Below, piece after piece: positions 34,684 to 46,744 of a DNA stretch of 64,000 nt (position 1 is its first letter; every line of letters begins with the position of its first letter). The position numbers and the translations under genes are program-made. The stretch comes from Pegoplata infirma (Eukaryota; Arthropoda; Insecta; Diptera; Anthomyiidae), in contig OY992536.1 in the NCBI GenBank assembly GCA_963921195.1, positions 331,965,038 through 332,029,037 of the forward strand. The letters are read 5' to 3'. The notes under the pieces were generated by a model. It ran no database searches. It had not been told where the DNA came from and saw only the letters and a list, made by a program, of their open reading frames with translations.

Positions 34684-34778
34684 GAAGAAAAAAGAAAAAA
34701 AAAGAAAAAAAAGAAAGGAAAGAAAAGAAAGAGAGGAAAAGAAGAGAGAAAAAGGAGAGTGAAAAGGAAATAATCTGA
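34684..34778 (+). repeat. Polypurine tract
   Basis: About 95 bases are almost exclusively A and G (runs of GAAAAAAAG and GAAAGAGAGG). The two overlapping open frames here are Lys/Glu/Arg low-complexity products of the tract and are not genes. Confidence 0.8.
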
Positions 34779-35077
34779 AAAAAAATTTCTGTGGAAAATG
34801 TCGAAGGATCTGAAAAAATTTTCTATGAAAAATTTTAAAGAATCTTAAAATTTTTCTAGAGGAAAAATGTTAAAATCTTCTGGGTAAAAAGAAAAGAGGA
34901 AATGAAATCATGAGTAAGATTTTTTTTAGAATTTTAAAGAATCTCGAAAGTTTTTTTTAGAATTTTTTTTTTAAATCTTAAATTTTTTTATAGAAAAAAA
35001 AGTAAAATTAAAATTAAAAAAAAAAATTATCTTCAGGGAAAATTTGAGAATTTTTTATATAAAAAATACAGAATCTG

Positions 35078-35614
35078 CACTCAAAAAATTATGTTAGTAA
35101 AATCAACTGAAAATGTCAGTTAAAATAACTACTTTGTAAGTTGTTTTGGGGTCAACTACTTTTTAACTGACAAAAAACAACTGACTTATGTAGTAAAAAT
35201 TTCTAACATTTGTAGTCAAAACAACTAATATGTAGTAAAAATAAAATAAACAATATAAATTTTTTTTTTTAAAAAATTTTTCAGAAAAAAAATTGAAGAC
35301 CAAATTTTTTCAAAGTTTTTTTTTTTTAAAAAAGTTGTGAAAAATAAAAAAAAAACGAAAATTAATTTTTTTTTTTGGAAAAAACTTTGAAAATTTTTCA
35401 GAAATAAAAAAATAAAATTAACTACTTTAAATAACTGTTACTACATTACAGTACTTTTTTGTTAGTAATTCAAAAAAACGACTCAAAATAACTAACAGAA
35501 ATAGTTGTTTGATATTTTTCATACAAAAATAACTGACTTTGTAGTTAAAACCAACTTACTACTGTAAAATATACAAACAACTAACATGTAGTAACTTACA
35601 TAATTTTCTGAGTG
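35078..35614. mobile_element. Palindromic MITE-like element (CACTCAAAAAATTATGTTAG ends)
   Basis: The ends are CACTCAAAAAATTATGTTAG and, on the opposite strand, CACTCAGAAAATTATGTAAG. Inside, AACTGA/TCAGTT and GTAGTTATTTT motifs occur in both orientations. It sits in satellite-like DNA. No frame. Confidence 0.6.
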
Positions 35615-35619
35615 TGGGA

Positions 35620-36814
35620 CTTTTATAGGAAAAATGTCTGGGAATCTAAGTATTATTCCTTAGGAAAAATGTCTCAGAATCTGAGATCATTTTTATTAGA
35701 AAGATGTGTCAGAATCTAAGACTTTTTAATAGGAAAAGCTGAGACCCTTTCTATAGAAAAAAAGTCCTAGAATCCTAGAAAATGTTTTCAATATTTTCGA
35801 TACTAAAAATATCTCAGAATATTTTAGTTTTAATATTAAAAAAATATTGTTAAATCTATGTATGATTTTTTCGATAGGAAAAATAACTCAGAATCCAAGT
35901 CTTTTTCTATAAAAATTGCCTTAGACTCTGAGAATTTAAGAAAAAATATTCTGAGAATTTAAAAAGAAAAAATATCCCAGAATCTAAAAAAAGGTCTTAG
36001 ATTCCGATTTCTTTTTTATTTGAAAAATTACTCAGAATCTAAGACTTTTTTAAAGGAAGAATTTCGGAGTCTCAGACTATGAGACTTTTTCTATGGGAAA
36101 AATGACTCAGAAACTAAAACATTTTTTTAGGAAAAAATTTCTTAGACTCTCTTATGAAAATATTTCTCAGAAAATGCTTGACTATCTTAGACTTTTTCTA
36201 GGGAAAAGTTTCTCAAAAAACAAAAGTGTTTTAATAGAAAAATGTCCCAGTATCTAGAACATTGGCTCCAAAAATTTTAAAAAGCATTAATGTCTTAAAT
36301 TTTTCTAATCTCAGGTACTTTCTACGAAATATTTTGGCAAACCCTTAAAATGTTGGTGTGAAAGATCGTTTCGGTATCTAAAATCTTTTCGGAACCTAAG
36401 ATGTTTTCAATGGAAAAAAACTCACTAAATCTGAAAATTTTTCTTTACGAATTTTTTTTCGAAATATAGAAATTTTTGGTATGAGGATTGCATAAGTATC
36501 TGAGAATTTTCTATAGGAAGGTGGGTCAGAATTTAAAAATTTTTGTATAAATTCTGATTAATTTTATTCAAAAATAAAAATTGTTACATTCTAACTTTAA
36601 AATATTATATTTCTAGTAGGTTTATTCTTGCTCCAGGTCATTATTTCCTTTACTTATTTTGATGTTCTCATTGAATATTTTTTTGAAAATTATTCTATGA
36701 GAATATCATAGCTTTAATAACTAATGGAAATAATGACCTCGAGCTAGAATAAACATACTTAAAATATTTTTGTATCAAAATGCCTCAGAGCCTCAGAAGT
36801 TTTCTATTAGCCCG
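35620..36814. repeat. Degenerate 35-bp satellite relatives
   Basis: TCTCAGAATCT..GACTTTTTCTA..GGAAAAATG phrases recur irregularly. They are the same unit type as the clean array at 59690-61320 but strongly diverged. Confidence 0.6.
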
Positions 36815-37826
36815 GGTGAAAATGACCATGTATGTTCATATATGATGCATATATGGATGTCCATACATGTGCATATCCGTAATTTGAGGGTACATGTACA
36901 TTAATGATCATACATTGTCATACATGAATTTGTATGTGAGGGGGTTAGAGCACAAGGGGTTCAAGTGTCTTATATTTGATAATGAGAAAAAAGAGGTTAA
37001 AGTTAAATTGCAATAAAAAATGTTAGATGCTATCTATAATATTATTTTTTAGTTAATAGAGATCCTGAGATATATTTTAATCTAACAACCCGGGTGAAAA
37101 TGACCATGTATGTTCATACATGCTCATACATGATTCCATGTATGATAGTATATGAACAATATATGGAAATGTATGTCATATATGGGAGCATATATGAACA
37201 TACACAAGTAATGTAATATTCCATATATGTAAATGTATGTAACTATGTGTAGATAGGTATATGTCATACTCCTTCATATATGCTATACATCTGCATAGCA
37301 TACATGTCTTAAAAACAATTTTTTTAAAGGGTGGGTTCGGCAGAACTTTGCAAAATTGGACGAAGTTCATGTTTGGGTTCAGTCTGAAAAAGTCGTTCGG
37401 TTGGACAATAATGATCATACATCATCAAGATTGGTTATAATTTTTGTATTCTATAGGCGAATATGAACGGCACTAAGGTAAACAACCAAATTTAGAAAAA
37501 AATTCGAACACTCTGACGGTATTACTGTCAGAGCTGCGAAGGATTTCATCCCTTAATAAGATTTGGTGTTCTGAATTAAACTATAATGATTGCATTCCCC
37601 AATCACAATTTATCGAATGAATTTACATTTGATCTAAAAATATAGAATGAATTCGGTTTCTTTTTCATTCGACTTTAAAATTGAATGCGTAAGTTTTTAT
37701 AAATTCGATTTTTAAAAGTCTCATTCAGTTTTTAAAGTTCTCATAAACAAGAATTCGATTTAATGGTAAAAATCGAATCCATTCCAAGAAATATTGATAT
37801 TTAAAGATAATTGTAGTCAGTGACTA

Positions 37827-39038
37827 CACCCAAAAAATTACATAGTAGCATAGTTAACAAAATCCATAGTTGTTTTAAATAAATTTCAAATCAACTATTT
37901 ATAATCAATAACAACTATGAACAAAGTTGATCATTACTATTAACAAAGTTGATCCCAACGATTTATTTAAAATTTGAAAGTGTCAAACAGTTTAAAAAGA
38001 ACAAAATATAAAAATTGTAAAAATTGTAAAAATAATATATTAAAAAAGCAGAAAAGTGGCAGAAGTAAAAAAATAAATAAATAATAAATAAATTGAATCA
38101 ATAAATAATTATAATATTAAAGTCTTCAATAACCATGGAAGAGGAGATAAAATGGTGTACATTAGGGATATAACCATTTGCATATTTTTGAAAATATCAA
38201 AAAGGGCCTATCATAGTGAGAAAGTACATAGAAAATCAATAAGAAATGCGTCCTCTTTTTTTCGCGAATGTTAAAAAAGGTTCGGCACCGATCGCGATGA
38301 AGTTTTTGCTAATATTTTTTTTCAAATATTCATTCAACCCATGTTTCAAATGTTGAAAATCATACTGCTAATTTTTTCTTGTTTTATTTTTGTTGTAAAA
38401 CGACGAAAAACAAAATAACGTTGAAAGGGACGGATTCCCACCATAAAACATACAAAAATTAAAATTTGAGGTGTTTTAGAAATTGCAATCGGTGCCGAAG
38501 GTTTTTGGACCAAAATGACCGCGTATAACGTTTTTTGTTATCAGTATAACATTGCCCATACCGTTATGATAGGTTCTTATTTTGGTTATACCCCTAGTGT
38601 ACATATTTGTAACAAACTACAAAAAGCATTTTCAAAAATTAGATCTAATGGACATCGAATGTATCGTATGGTATCGTATAAGCTTATGAAATTTATTGTG
38701 CAATTTTAATAAATCAATTTAAAAAATATAAACCAAAATATTGCATTTTTATTAAAAAAAAAATTGGTTATTTATAATAACTACTTCCGAAATTAGATAG
38801 TAAATATTAACCATGCCTGATTTTTATTAAAAACAACGATTAAATAGTAATAAGTAACTATTTTTTACATTTTATCAAACACATCGTTGTCATTAACTTT
38901 TTCAATAGTTGATTTGTCGATTTTAAAAAAACATAGTTACCAACCACTATGTCACATCAACTATGGCATAGTTGGGGTTATTTCACCTATGACATAGTTG
39001 AAAAAATAGTAATCAGCAACTATGTAATTTTTTGGGTG
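37827..39038. mobile_element. TIR element CACCCAAAAAATTACATAGT with TA target site
   Basis: The ends are CACCCAAAAAATTACATAGT and its exact inverse, with TA on both sides (37825-37826 and 39039-39040). The other arm of the surrounding foldback (about 43735-43745, TTTTTATAGTCACTGA) preserves the empty site, confirming the borders. Subterminal CAACTATG/CATAGTTG motifs recur. A 64-codon frame (38515-38709) inside has no recognisable domain. Confidence 0.8.
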
Positions 39039-41454
39039 TATAAAAATCGAATGTATTTTATTTGTGAATTCATTCGAAAAGTGGAAAATTCTTCGAAGCT
39101 TTGATTATCCTTAAGTATCATAAAGTCCAAAGTATATTTTTAAAATATTCGTTAGTTTTTTTTTTAAAAAAATCAGTGTCATAAATTAGTACTAATTATT
39201 TATATTTGAAAAAATTCCAATTACTTAATAGACGTTTTATGGAAAAAAATACAAAAAAAAAATTACATACAAATTCATGTATGACAATGTATGATCATTA
39301 ATGTGCATGTACCCTCAAATTACGGATATGCACTTGTATGGACATCCATATATGCATCATATATGAATATACATGGTCATTTTCACCCGGGAAGTTAAAC
39401 AAATACCGTCTTTTACATCCAAAAATTGCATCTGAAGTAAGTAAATCGCACTTATACCCCTTGTGCTCTAACTTTTTTTTATAAATTTCTATTTAGAGCA
39501 CAAGGGGTTCAAGTGCCTTAATTTTAATAATGAGAAAAAAGGGGTTAAAGTAAAATTGCAATAAAAAATGTTAGGTGGTATCAAGTATATTATTTTTAAG
39601 GTAATAGAGCTCCTGAGATATATTTTAATCTAACAAGTTAAAAAAATACCGTCTTTTACACCCTTTTGCACCCAAAAATTGCATCTGGAAAACCACATTT
39701 TATTAAGAAAATCTTTAATGGATTTTCTTAATACAAAAATATAAAAATTGTAAAAATTGTAAAAATAATATATTAAAAAAGCAGAAAAGTGGCAGAAGTA
39801 AAAAAATAAATAAATAATAAATAAATTGAATCAATAAATAATTATAATATTAAAGTCTTCAATAACCATGGAAGAGGAGATAAAATGGTGTACATTAGGG
39901 ATATAACCATTTGCATATTTTTGAAAATATCAAAAAGGGCCTATCATAGTGAGAAAGTACATAGAAAATCAATAAGAAATGCGTCCTCTTTTTTTCGCGA
40001 ATGTTAAAAAAGGTTCGGCACCGATCGCGATGAAGTTTTTGCTAATATTTTTTTTCAAATATTCATTCAACCCATGTTTCAAATGTTGAAAATCATACTG
40101 CTAATTTTTTCTTGTTTTATTTTTGTTGTAAAACGACGAAAAACAAAATAACGTTGAAAGGGACGGATTCCCACCATAAAACATACAAAAATTAAAATTT
40201 GAGGTGTTTTAGAAATTGCAATCGGTGCCGAAGGTTTTTGGACCAAAATGACCGCGTATAACGTTTTTTGTTATCAGTATAACATTGCCCATACCGTTAT
40301 GATAGGTTCTTATTTTGGTTATACCCCTAGTGTACATATTTGTAACAAACTACAAAAAGCATTTTCAAAAATTAGATCTAATGGACATCGAATGTATCGT
40401 ATGGTATCGTATAAGCTTATGAAATTTATTGTGCAATTTTAATAAATCAATTTAAAAAATATAAACCAAAATATTGCATTTTTATTAAAAAAAAAATTGG
40501 TTATTTATAATAACTACTTCCGAAATTAGATAGTAAATATTAACCATGCCTGATTTTTATTAAAAACAACGATTAAATAGTAATAAGTAACTATTTTTTA
40601 CATTTTATCAAACACATCGTTGTCATTAACTTTTTCAATAGTTGATTTGTCGATTTTAAAAAAACATAGTTACCAACCACTATGTCACATCAACTATGGC
40701 ATAGTTGGGGTTATTTCACCTATGACATAGTTGAAAAAATAGTAATCAGCAACTATGTAATTTTTTGGGTGTATAAAAATCGAATGTATTTTATTTGTGA
40801 ATTCATTCGAAAAGTGGAAAATTCTTCGAAGCTTTGATTATCCTTAAGTATCATAAAGTCCAAAGTATATTTTTAAAATATTCGTTAGTTTTTTTTTTAA
40901 AAAAATCAGTGTCATAAATTAGTACTAATTATTTATATTTGAAAAAATTCCAATTACTTAATAGACGTTTTATGGAAAAAAATACAAAAAAAAAATTACA
41001 TACAAATTCATGTATGACAATGTATGATCATTAATGTGCATGTACCCTCAAATTACGGATATGCACTTGTATGGACATCCATATATGCATCATATATGAA
41101 TATACATGGTCATTTTCACCCGGGAAGTTAAACAAATACCGTCTTTTACATCCAAAAATTGCATCTGAAGTAAGTAAATCGCACTTATACCCCTTGTGCT
41201 CTAACTTTTTTTTATAAATTTCTATTTAGAGCACAAGGGGTTCAAGTGCCTTAATTTTAATAATGAGAAAAAAGGGGTTAAAGTAAAATTGCAATAAAAA
41301 ATGTTAGGTGGTATCAAGTATATTATTTTTAAGGTAATAGAGCTCCTGAGATATATTTTAATCTAACAAGTTAAAAAAATACCGTCTTTTACACCCTTTT
41401 GCACCCAAAAATTGCATCTGGAAAACCACATTTTATTAAGAAAATCTTTAATGG
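38002..41454 (+). repeat. Direct tandem duplication, about 1.72 kb per copy
   Basis: 38002-39721 is repeated at 39734-41454 with only a one-base poly(A) length difference noticed by eye. Twelve bases (39722-39733) separate the copies. Each contains the same 64-codon frame (38515-38709 and 40248-40442; MTAYNVFCYQYN..., no known domain), the right arm of the CACCCAAAA element, a CCCGGG end and a 3'-UTR-like segment. Neither border coincides with a transposon end. Confidence 0.9.
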
Positions 41455-41957
41455 TTCTTTGTTTAATTTTTTAGGAATTTTTGGGAAAAATATTCAAAAA
41501 TTGCAAAATAGCAATTTTGGTCCACAGATGCAGATCAAAATCAATCAATCTGATCAATTTCAATCAATCTGATCAATTTTTGTGGACCAAAATCGTGTTG
41601 TTATACTTTTTTTAATATTTTTTAGATAATATGCTTTATATTTTACAACTTTTGGGACAAATTTGGATAAGAAAAAAAATTGTGCAGAAAAATCAGCATC
41701 TGTGGACCAATATTTTTTTTTGTTAGATGATATCTAGTTTATTATTTTTAAGTTAATAGAGTTCCTGAGATATATTTTTATCTAACAAGTTAAAAAAATA
41801 CCGTGTTTACATCCTTTTGCACCCAAAAATTGCATCTGAAGTAAGTAAGTGGCACTTATACCCCTTGTGCTCTAACTTTTTTTTATAAATTTGTAAATTC
41901 GTAAAAGGAAAACCACATTTTATTAAGAAAATGTGTAATGGTTCTTTGTTTAATTTT

Positions 41958-42057
41958 TTAGTCGTCATAATCAGATTCCATGACATCATTGGGCTCATCT
42001 TCATCTTCATTAGGGCATCCCGTCAAATCTAAACTTTCGAATTTCGTATCATAATAC
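41958..42057 (-). pseudogene. Terminal-exon remnant with acidic tail, copy 1
   Basis: Read on the minus strand, TTTTCGGCAG|G is a good splice acceptor. The 100-nt exon encodes YYDTKFESLDLTGCPN, then EDEDEPNDVMESDYDD and a stop. An AATAAA lies about 40 bp further on (TTCTTAATAAAATG). The acidic C-terminus and the conserved reading frame in a second copy argue that this was real coding sequence, probably the last exon of a transposon-encoded or captured gene. I do not recognise the protein. No upstream exon was found. Confidence 0.5.
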
Positions 42058-42556
42058 CTGCCGAAAATTATTTAACCAAATCTGGCTCAAAAATTAGGAA
42101 TTTTTGAGTACTTTATGGGAAAATTTTTTTAAAAATTCCACTTTTGGTCCACAGATGCTGATTTTCAAACATAAAAATTATTTTTAACCAAATTGGTCTT
42201 AAAAGTTAAATTTTAATAATTGCTTGGAGCACAAGGGGTTTAAGTGCCTTAAATTTAATAATGGGAAAAAAGAGGTTATAGTTAAATTGCAGTAAAAAAT
42301 GTTAGATGATATCTAGAATATTATTTTTTAGTTAATAAAGATCCCGAGATATATTTTAATCTAACAAGTTAAAAAATACCATATTTCACAAATACAAGCA
42401 CCCAAAAATTGCCTCTGAAGTATGTAAGTGGCACTTATACCCCTTGTGCTCTAACTTTTTTTATAAATTTCTAAATTATGAAAAGAATGTTAGTTATTTG
42501 TAAAAGGTAAATCACATTTGATTACAAAAGTCTTTAATGGTTCTTTGTTTAATTTT

Positions 42557-42656
42557 TTAGTCGTCATAATCAGATTCCATGACATCATCGGGCTCATCTT
42601 CATCTTCATTAGGGCGTCCCTTGAAATCTAAACTTTCGAATTTCGTGCCGTGATAC
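42557..42656 (-). pseudogene. Terminal-exon remnant with acidic tail, copy 2
   Basis: It has the same length, acceptor and stop as copy 1, encoding YHGTKFESLDFKGRPN and then EDEDEPDDVMESDYDD. About six residues differ between the copies and none breaks the frame. The flanking TTAAACAAAGAACCATTAAAG is shared as well. Confidence 0.5.
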
Positions 42657-43121
42657 CTGCCGAACGATAGACATGGAGTAGCTAATTGTGGGAAAATTTA
42701 TGAAAAATTTTTGCAATGTCATTTTTAGTCTGCAACCAGCGGTCAAAGTTTAAAAAATTACGTTTTTGGACCAAAATTTATATCTGAAATATTTAACCAA
42801 ATCTGGGTCAAAAATAAGGAACTTTTGCGCGTTTTATGGGAAAAATATTTAAAAAATTTCAAAATTGCGATTTTGGTCCACAGATGCTGATTTATAAACA
42901 TAAAAAATATTTTTAACCAAATTTGTCTTAAAAGTCGAAAAATGTTGAGTATTTTATGTGAAAAATTTTAAAAATAAACCCACGATTTTGGTCCAAAAAA
43001 GCTGATTAGCATCTGTGTATCAAAATCTTTGATCAGCATTTTTGAACGAAAATCGTGTTTTTTATATTTTTTTAATATTTTTTAGATAACTGCTTTACAT
43101 TTTCCAACTTTTGGGACCAAT

Positions 43122-43596
43122 TTGTATAAAAAAAATAATATTTATGTTAAAAATCAGCATCTGTGGACCAATATTTTTTTTTTTTGGGATTTTTTTTTAT
43201 TTTTCCTATTATGTACGCAAAAATTCCTAATTTTTGAGCCCAATTTGGTCAAAAAATTCGGACATGAATTTTGGTCGGAAATCGCCATTTTTTCACACTT
43301 TAACCGCTGGTTACAGACTGAAGATGCTCTTGCAAAATTTGATTACTATTACTACAAGAACTTCTCGGAATTCAACCACTTGTTCAAGTGGAAAACTAAA
43401 TTTTAATAATTGCTTGGAGCACAAGGGGTTTAAGTGCTCATATACCCCTTGTGCTCCAAGCAAAACAGGTATTTTAGTAACAAAAGCTAGAAATGGTCGC
43501 CATATCTCGCTAACGGATAAGAATTTCACATTCACCTCTTGTGCTCTGAACTTCTGTGAACTTCACCTACTAATTCCATATGTTAACTCAATTTTT
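43122..43596. other. Loop sequence of the composite, open frames judged accidental
   Basis: It contains CATCTGTGGACC motifs and a GAGCACAAGGGGTTTAAGTGC/ATATACCCCTTGTGCTCC palindrome (43419-43460). Frames of 94 and 122 codons overlap in different registers and cross the palindrome. Confidence 0.45.
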
Positions 43597-44457
43597 TTAT
43601 GACACTGATTTTATAATAAAAACTATCGAATATTTTAAAAATATACTTTGGACTGTATGATACTTTAGGATAATCAAAGCTTCGAAGAATTAACCACTAT
43701 TCGAATGAATTCACAAATAAAATACATTCGATTTTTATAGTCACTGAATACAATTATCTTTAAATATCAATATTTCTTGGAATGCATTCTTTATTTCATT
43801 TATTTATTATTCATGAGACTTTTAAAAATTGAATTTATAAAAACTTACGCATTCAATTTCAAAGTCGAATGAAAAAGAAACCGAATTCATTCTATATTTT
43901 AAAATCAAATGTAAATTCATTCGATAAATTGTGATTGGGGAATGCAATCATTAAAGTTTAATTCAGAACACCAAATCTTATTAAGGGATGAAATCCTTCG
44001 CAGCTCTGACAGTAATACCGTCAGAGTGTTCGAATATTCTTCTAAATTTGGTTGTTTACGTTAGTGCCGTTCATATTCGCCTATAGAATACAAAAATTAT
44101 AATCAATGTTGATGATGTATGATCATTATTGTCCAACCGAACGACTTTTTCAGACTGAACCCATACATGAACTTCGTCCAATTTTGCAATGTTCTGCCGA
44201 ACCCAACCTTTAAAGAAATTGTTTTTAAGACATGTATGCTATGCAGATGCATAGCATATATGAAGGAGTATGACATATACCTATCCACACATAGTTGCAT
44301 ACATTTACATATATGGAATATTACATTACTTGTGTATGTTCATATATGCTCCCATATATGACAAACATTTCCATATATTGTTCATATACTATCATACATG
44401 GAATCATGTATGAGCATGTATGAACATGTATGAACATACATGGCCATTTTCACCCGG

Positions 44458-45439
44458 GAGGATAACGTCTCAATATCATAAACTTTCTATTAGAAAATTA
44501 TGTCAGAATCTGGGTCTTTTGCTGTCAGAAAAATGCTTTAGAATCTGAAAATTTCTTGAAGAGACATTTTTCAAAATATCAAACATTTAAGTTTTTTTTT
44601 TATTATAGGAATACATTTTTAAAATTTGAAAATGTTTCTATAGAAAAAATCATAATTAATAAGAGTTGAACAGTAAAACACCCAAAAAAAAAAAAAAATT
44701 CCCCCTCCAAACCCAAGAGGTGGATCCACCCTAATGTCCATCCATCCAGTCCTAAAAAGACTCCATGTTCTTACATGTTCTTTTGTTTTTATTGACAGAT
44801 TAAAACAAAAATTTTTGCTAAAAAAGTTATAAGCTGTAAATGAGAACAGGGTTTTAGACAATTTATCAGAATTTTATTGAATAAATGCTTATCGGCATAC
44901 AATTAAGAACTTTTTTTCTACCGTCACTGTATGCGTGAATGTATTGATATGTATGATTAGCTATTGTAGAATACCGGTCGGTCTTTAATAAAAACTGAAG
45001 AAGAACAGATTATTAAAAAAAAAAAAAAATATGGGAACCATAACGAAACTATAAACATAATTTGTGTATACATATTTAATAAGCGTAAGGCCTTGAAAAA
45101 CCAGAATCAAAATTGTTATAAAAACTCTAAATGTCTTTTATTTCTCCTACTTCCGGAAGTAAGAAATGAAACAAAAAAAAAAAGTTAATAATGCAACGGT
45201 ATTCAAATATTTTCTTTTTGCCAGCATCATTCAAAATATGCCAGTATTCGACAGTTAAGACAAAAATGATTATGCCAAAAGAAGTTCATTGATCTGTACT
45301 TGGACCATGGGGATTTGGAAACGTCCCAAAAAGGGGACGCACGTGGATAAAAAAAAATTAAAAATAGTTTTTTTAAGCTTAAATATTTTAATAAAAAAAA
45401 TTTAAACATTTATAGCAAAGGGCAAGATGTCTGCCGACG
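44458..45439. other. Satellite remnants and AT-rich sequence
   Basis: Degenerate TCAGAATCTG units lie at 44490-44640. CCAAACCCAAGAGGTGGATCC marks the degraded hAT-like end near 44720. From 44740 on nothing recognisable is seen. Confidence 0.4.
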
Positions 45440-45678
45440 CACAGTGGGTTCGATGGTACTCAAAATAGCGATTAATTCAGACAAGCAGTAGTTTTAGAAT
45501 ATTATATTTTTTTTATTGATGAACTAATACTAACACGTAAAAATACACATTTTGGAAAAAAAAATTTGGAAAAAAGTTTTTTTAACCTGTTAGGCGTTTT
45601 TTTGATTTTCGGGAAAAATGGTTATAGTTGACAATTTTTGCTGTAACTTTGGAATAAAAAGCGATAAATTAATAAAAA
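45440..45678 (+). mobile_element. Transib-like 5' end remnant
   Basis: CACAGTGGG follows CGACG at 45435-45439, the same border as the left end of the complete element at 54144. No right end was found before a DINE-1-like element begins at 45679. Confidence 0.45.
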
Positions 45679-46090
45679 CAAGTAAAAAAGTTAAATTCGG
45701 CCTTGCCGAATGTAGTGATACCCTCCACAGTTTCAAAAAAAAAACATTATTTAAAAGAAATTTACTTTTGACAAAAAAAAAAAAAATAAAATTTTTTGAA
45801 AAAAAAAATTTCCGCGATTTTTTTCTTTTTTGTCAAAAAATATGTTCGTATTTGTTTAAATACCATTTGGTGTTCAATTATGTTCACATACGTCAACCAG
45901 CAGGCGAATTAAAACATTTTGTATTTTTAGGTTATGTTGAATGTACTGAAATTTTTGATGTGTCCTTACATTTTCGTTCATAACTTTTGAACCGCTGAAC
46001 CGATATCGCTCAAATTCAATACCAAACTTCTCGGGAGAACTTCTAATAAATATGTTAAGTTTCAGACATCTCTGTCCAATATTTTGTCCG
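45679..46090 (+). mobile_element. Truncated DINE-1-like element (5' part)
   Basis: It starts AAGTAAAAAAGTTAAATTCG with the hairpin GGCCTTGCCGAA, then GATACCCTCCAC. It lacks the GGAC array and 3' end. The 121-codon frame that crosses its start is not a gene. Confidence 0.65.
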
Positions 46091-46109
46091 TGATCACCAT
46101 TTCTTAGAA

Positions 46110-46660
46110 TGTCTTAGAGACTTTCTATAGAAAAATGTCTCAGAATCTGAGACTTTTTCTATAGAAAAAATGTCTCAGAATCTGAGACTTTTTCTAGTAA
46201 AAAAATGCCTCAGTCTGATAATTTTTTTATTGAAAAATGTGTTAGAATATGAGATTTGTTCTATAGAAGTAATATCTCAGAATCTGAGATTTTTTCTATA
46301 TATAAAATGTCTCAGATTTTGAGAATTTTTCTATAAAAAAATGTCTCAGAATCTTACAATTGTTCTTTAAAAAAAAAATTATCAATCTGAGAATTTTTCT
46401 ATAGAAAAAATGTCTGAGTCGAATATTTTTTTTGGATTTTTTATTCAAATTCTGATTTTTTTTATAGACAAAATGTCTCAAAATCTTAAATTATCTCTGT
46501 AAATAAAATGTTTCAGTATTCATGATATTTTCTTGAGAAAAAATATCTCAATTTCTGAGATTTTTCTATGGAAAAAATGTTTAAAAATTTAAGATTTTTC
46601 GACAGAAAAAATGTCATAAATTGAGACATTATTTCTACGAAAATGTCAGAAGTTTTGACG
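46110..46660. repeat. Degenerate 35-bp satellite block
   Basis: About 15 units of TCTCAGAATCTGAGA..TTTTTCTATAGAAAAAATG occur with mutations and length changes. The better units (46138-46200) match the array at 59690 exactly. Confidence 0.8.
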
Positions 46661-46744
46661 TGCTTCCTTTACAAAAAATAAAAAAGATTACAAAATAATG
46701 TTTTTTTTTTTCATATGTATTTGCAGGCTGGCTTTGGATCCTAC

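Larger units (their letters stand above)
36815..44457. mobile_element. Composite of CCCGGGTGAAAATG-ended inverted-repeat elements
   Basis: CCCGGGTGAAAATGACCATG begins at 36815 and again at 37089/37090. Its inverse ends at about 39391, again in the duplicated copy at about 41124, and at 44457. The arm at 37090-37826, continued at 39039-39190, pairs over about 860 bp with 43597-44457. That arm includes a duplicated GTTCGGTTGGACAATAATGAT block. The loop holds reiterated GAGCACAAGGGGTT/ACCCCTTGTGCTC palindromes, GGTCCACAGATGC motifs and two copies of a terminal exon. No full transposase frame is present. Confidence 0.6.
34629..44736. mobile_element. Possible large hAT-related composite (CAGGCGCGGATCCA...TGGATCCACC)
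   Basis: The left end CAGGCGCGGATCCACGGGG resembles the hAT element at 24327. A degraded inverse (GGTGGATCCACCC) lies at 44719-44731. Both ends are followed inward by CCCCCC stretches and 35-bp satellite-like DNA, as in the 24.3-kb element. No matching 8-bp flanks were found, so pairing of these ends is tentative. Confidence 0.35.

Noticed and set aside
34560..34778. Lys/Glu-rich frames
   Set aside because: They are translation of a polypurine tract, open in two registers.
43122..43602. Overlapping frames of 94 and 122 codons
   Set aside because: They cross a palindromic GAGCACAAGGGGTT motif and lie in different registers of repeat DNA, with no domain.
45200..45360. Possible mariner transposase remnant near LGPWGFGNVPKRG
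   Set aside because: Only a very short frame with no catalytic motif and no clear TIRs was seen.
45618..45983. 121-codon open frame
   Set aside because: It runs across the border of a DINE-1-like element and consists mainly of Lys/Phe low-complexity sequence.
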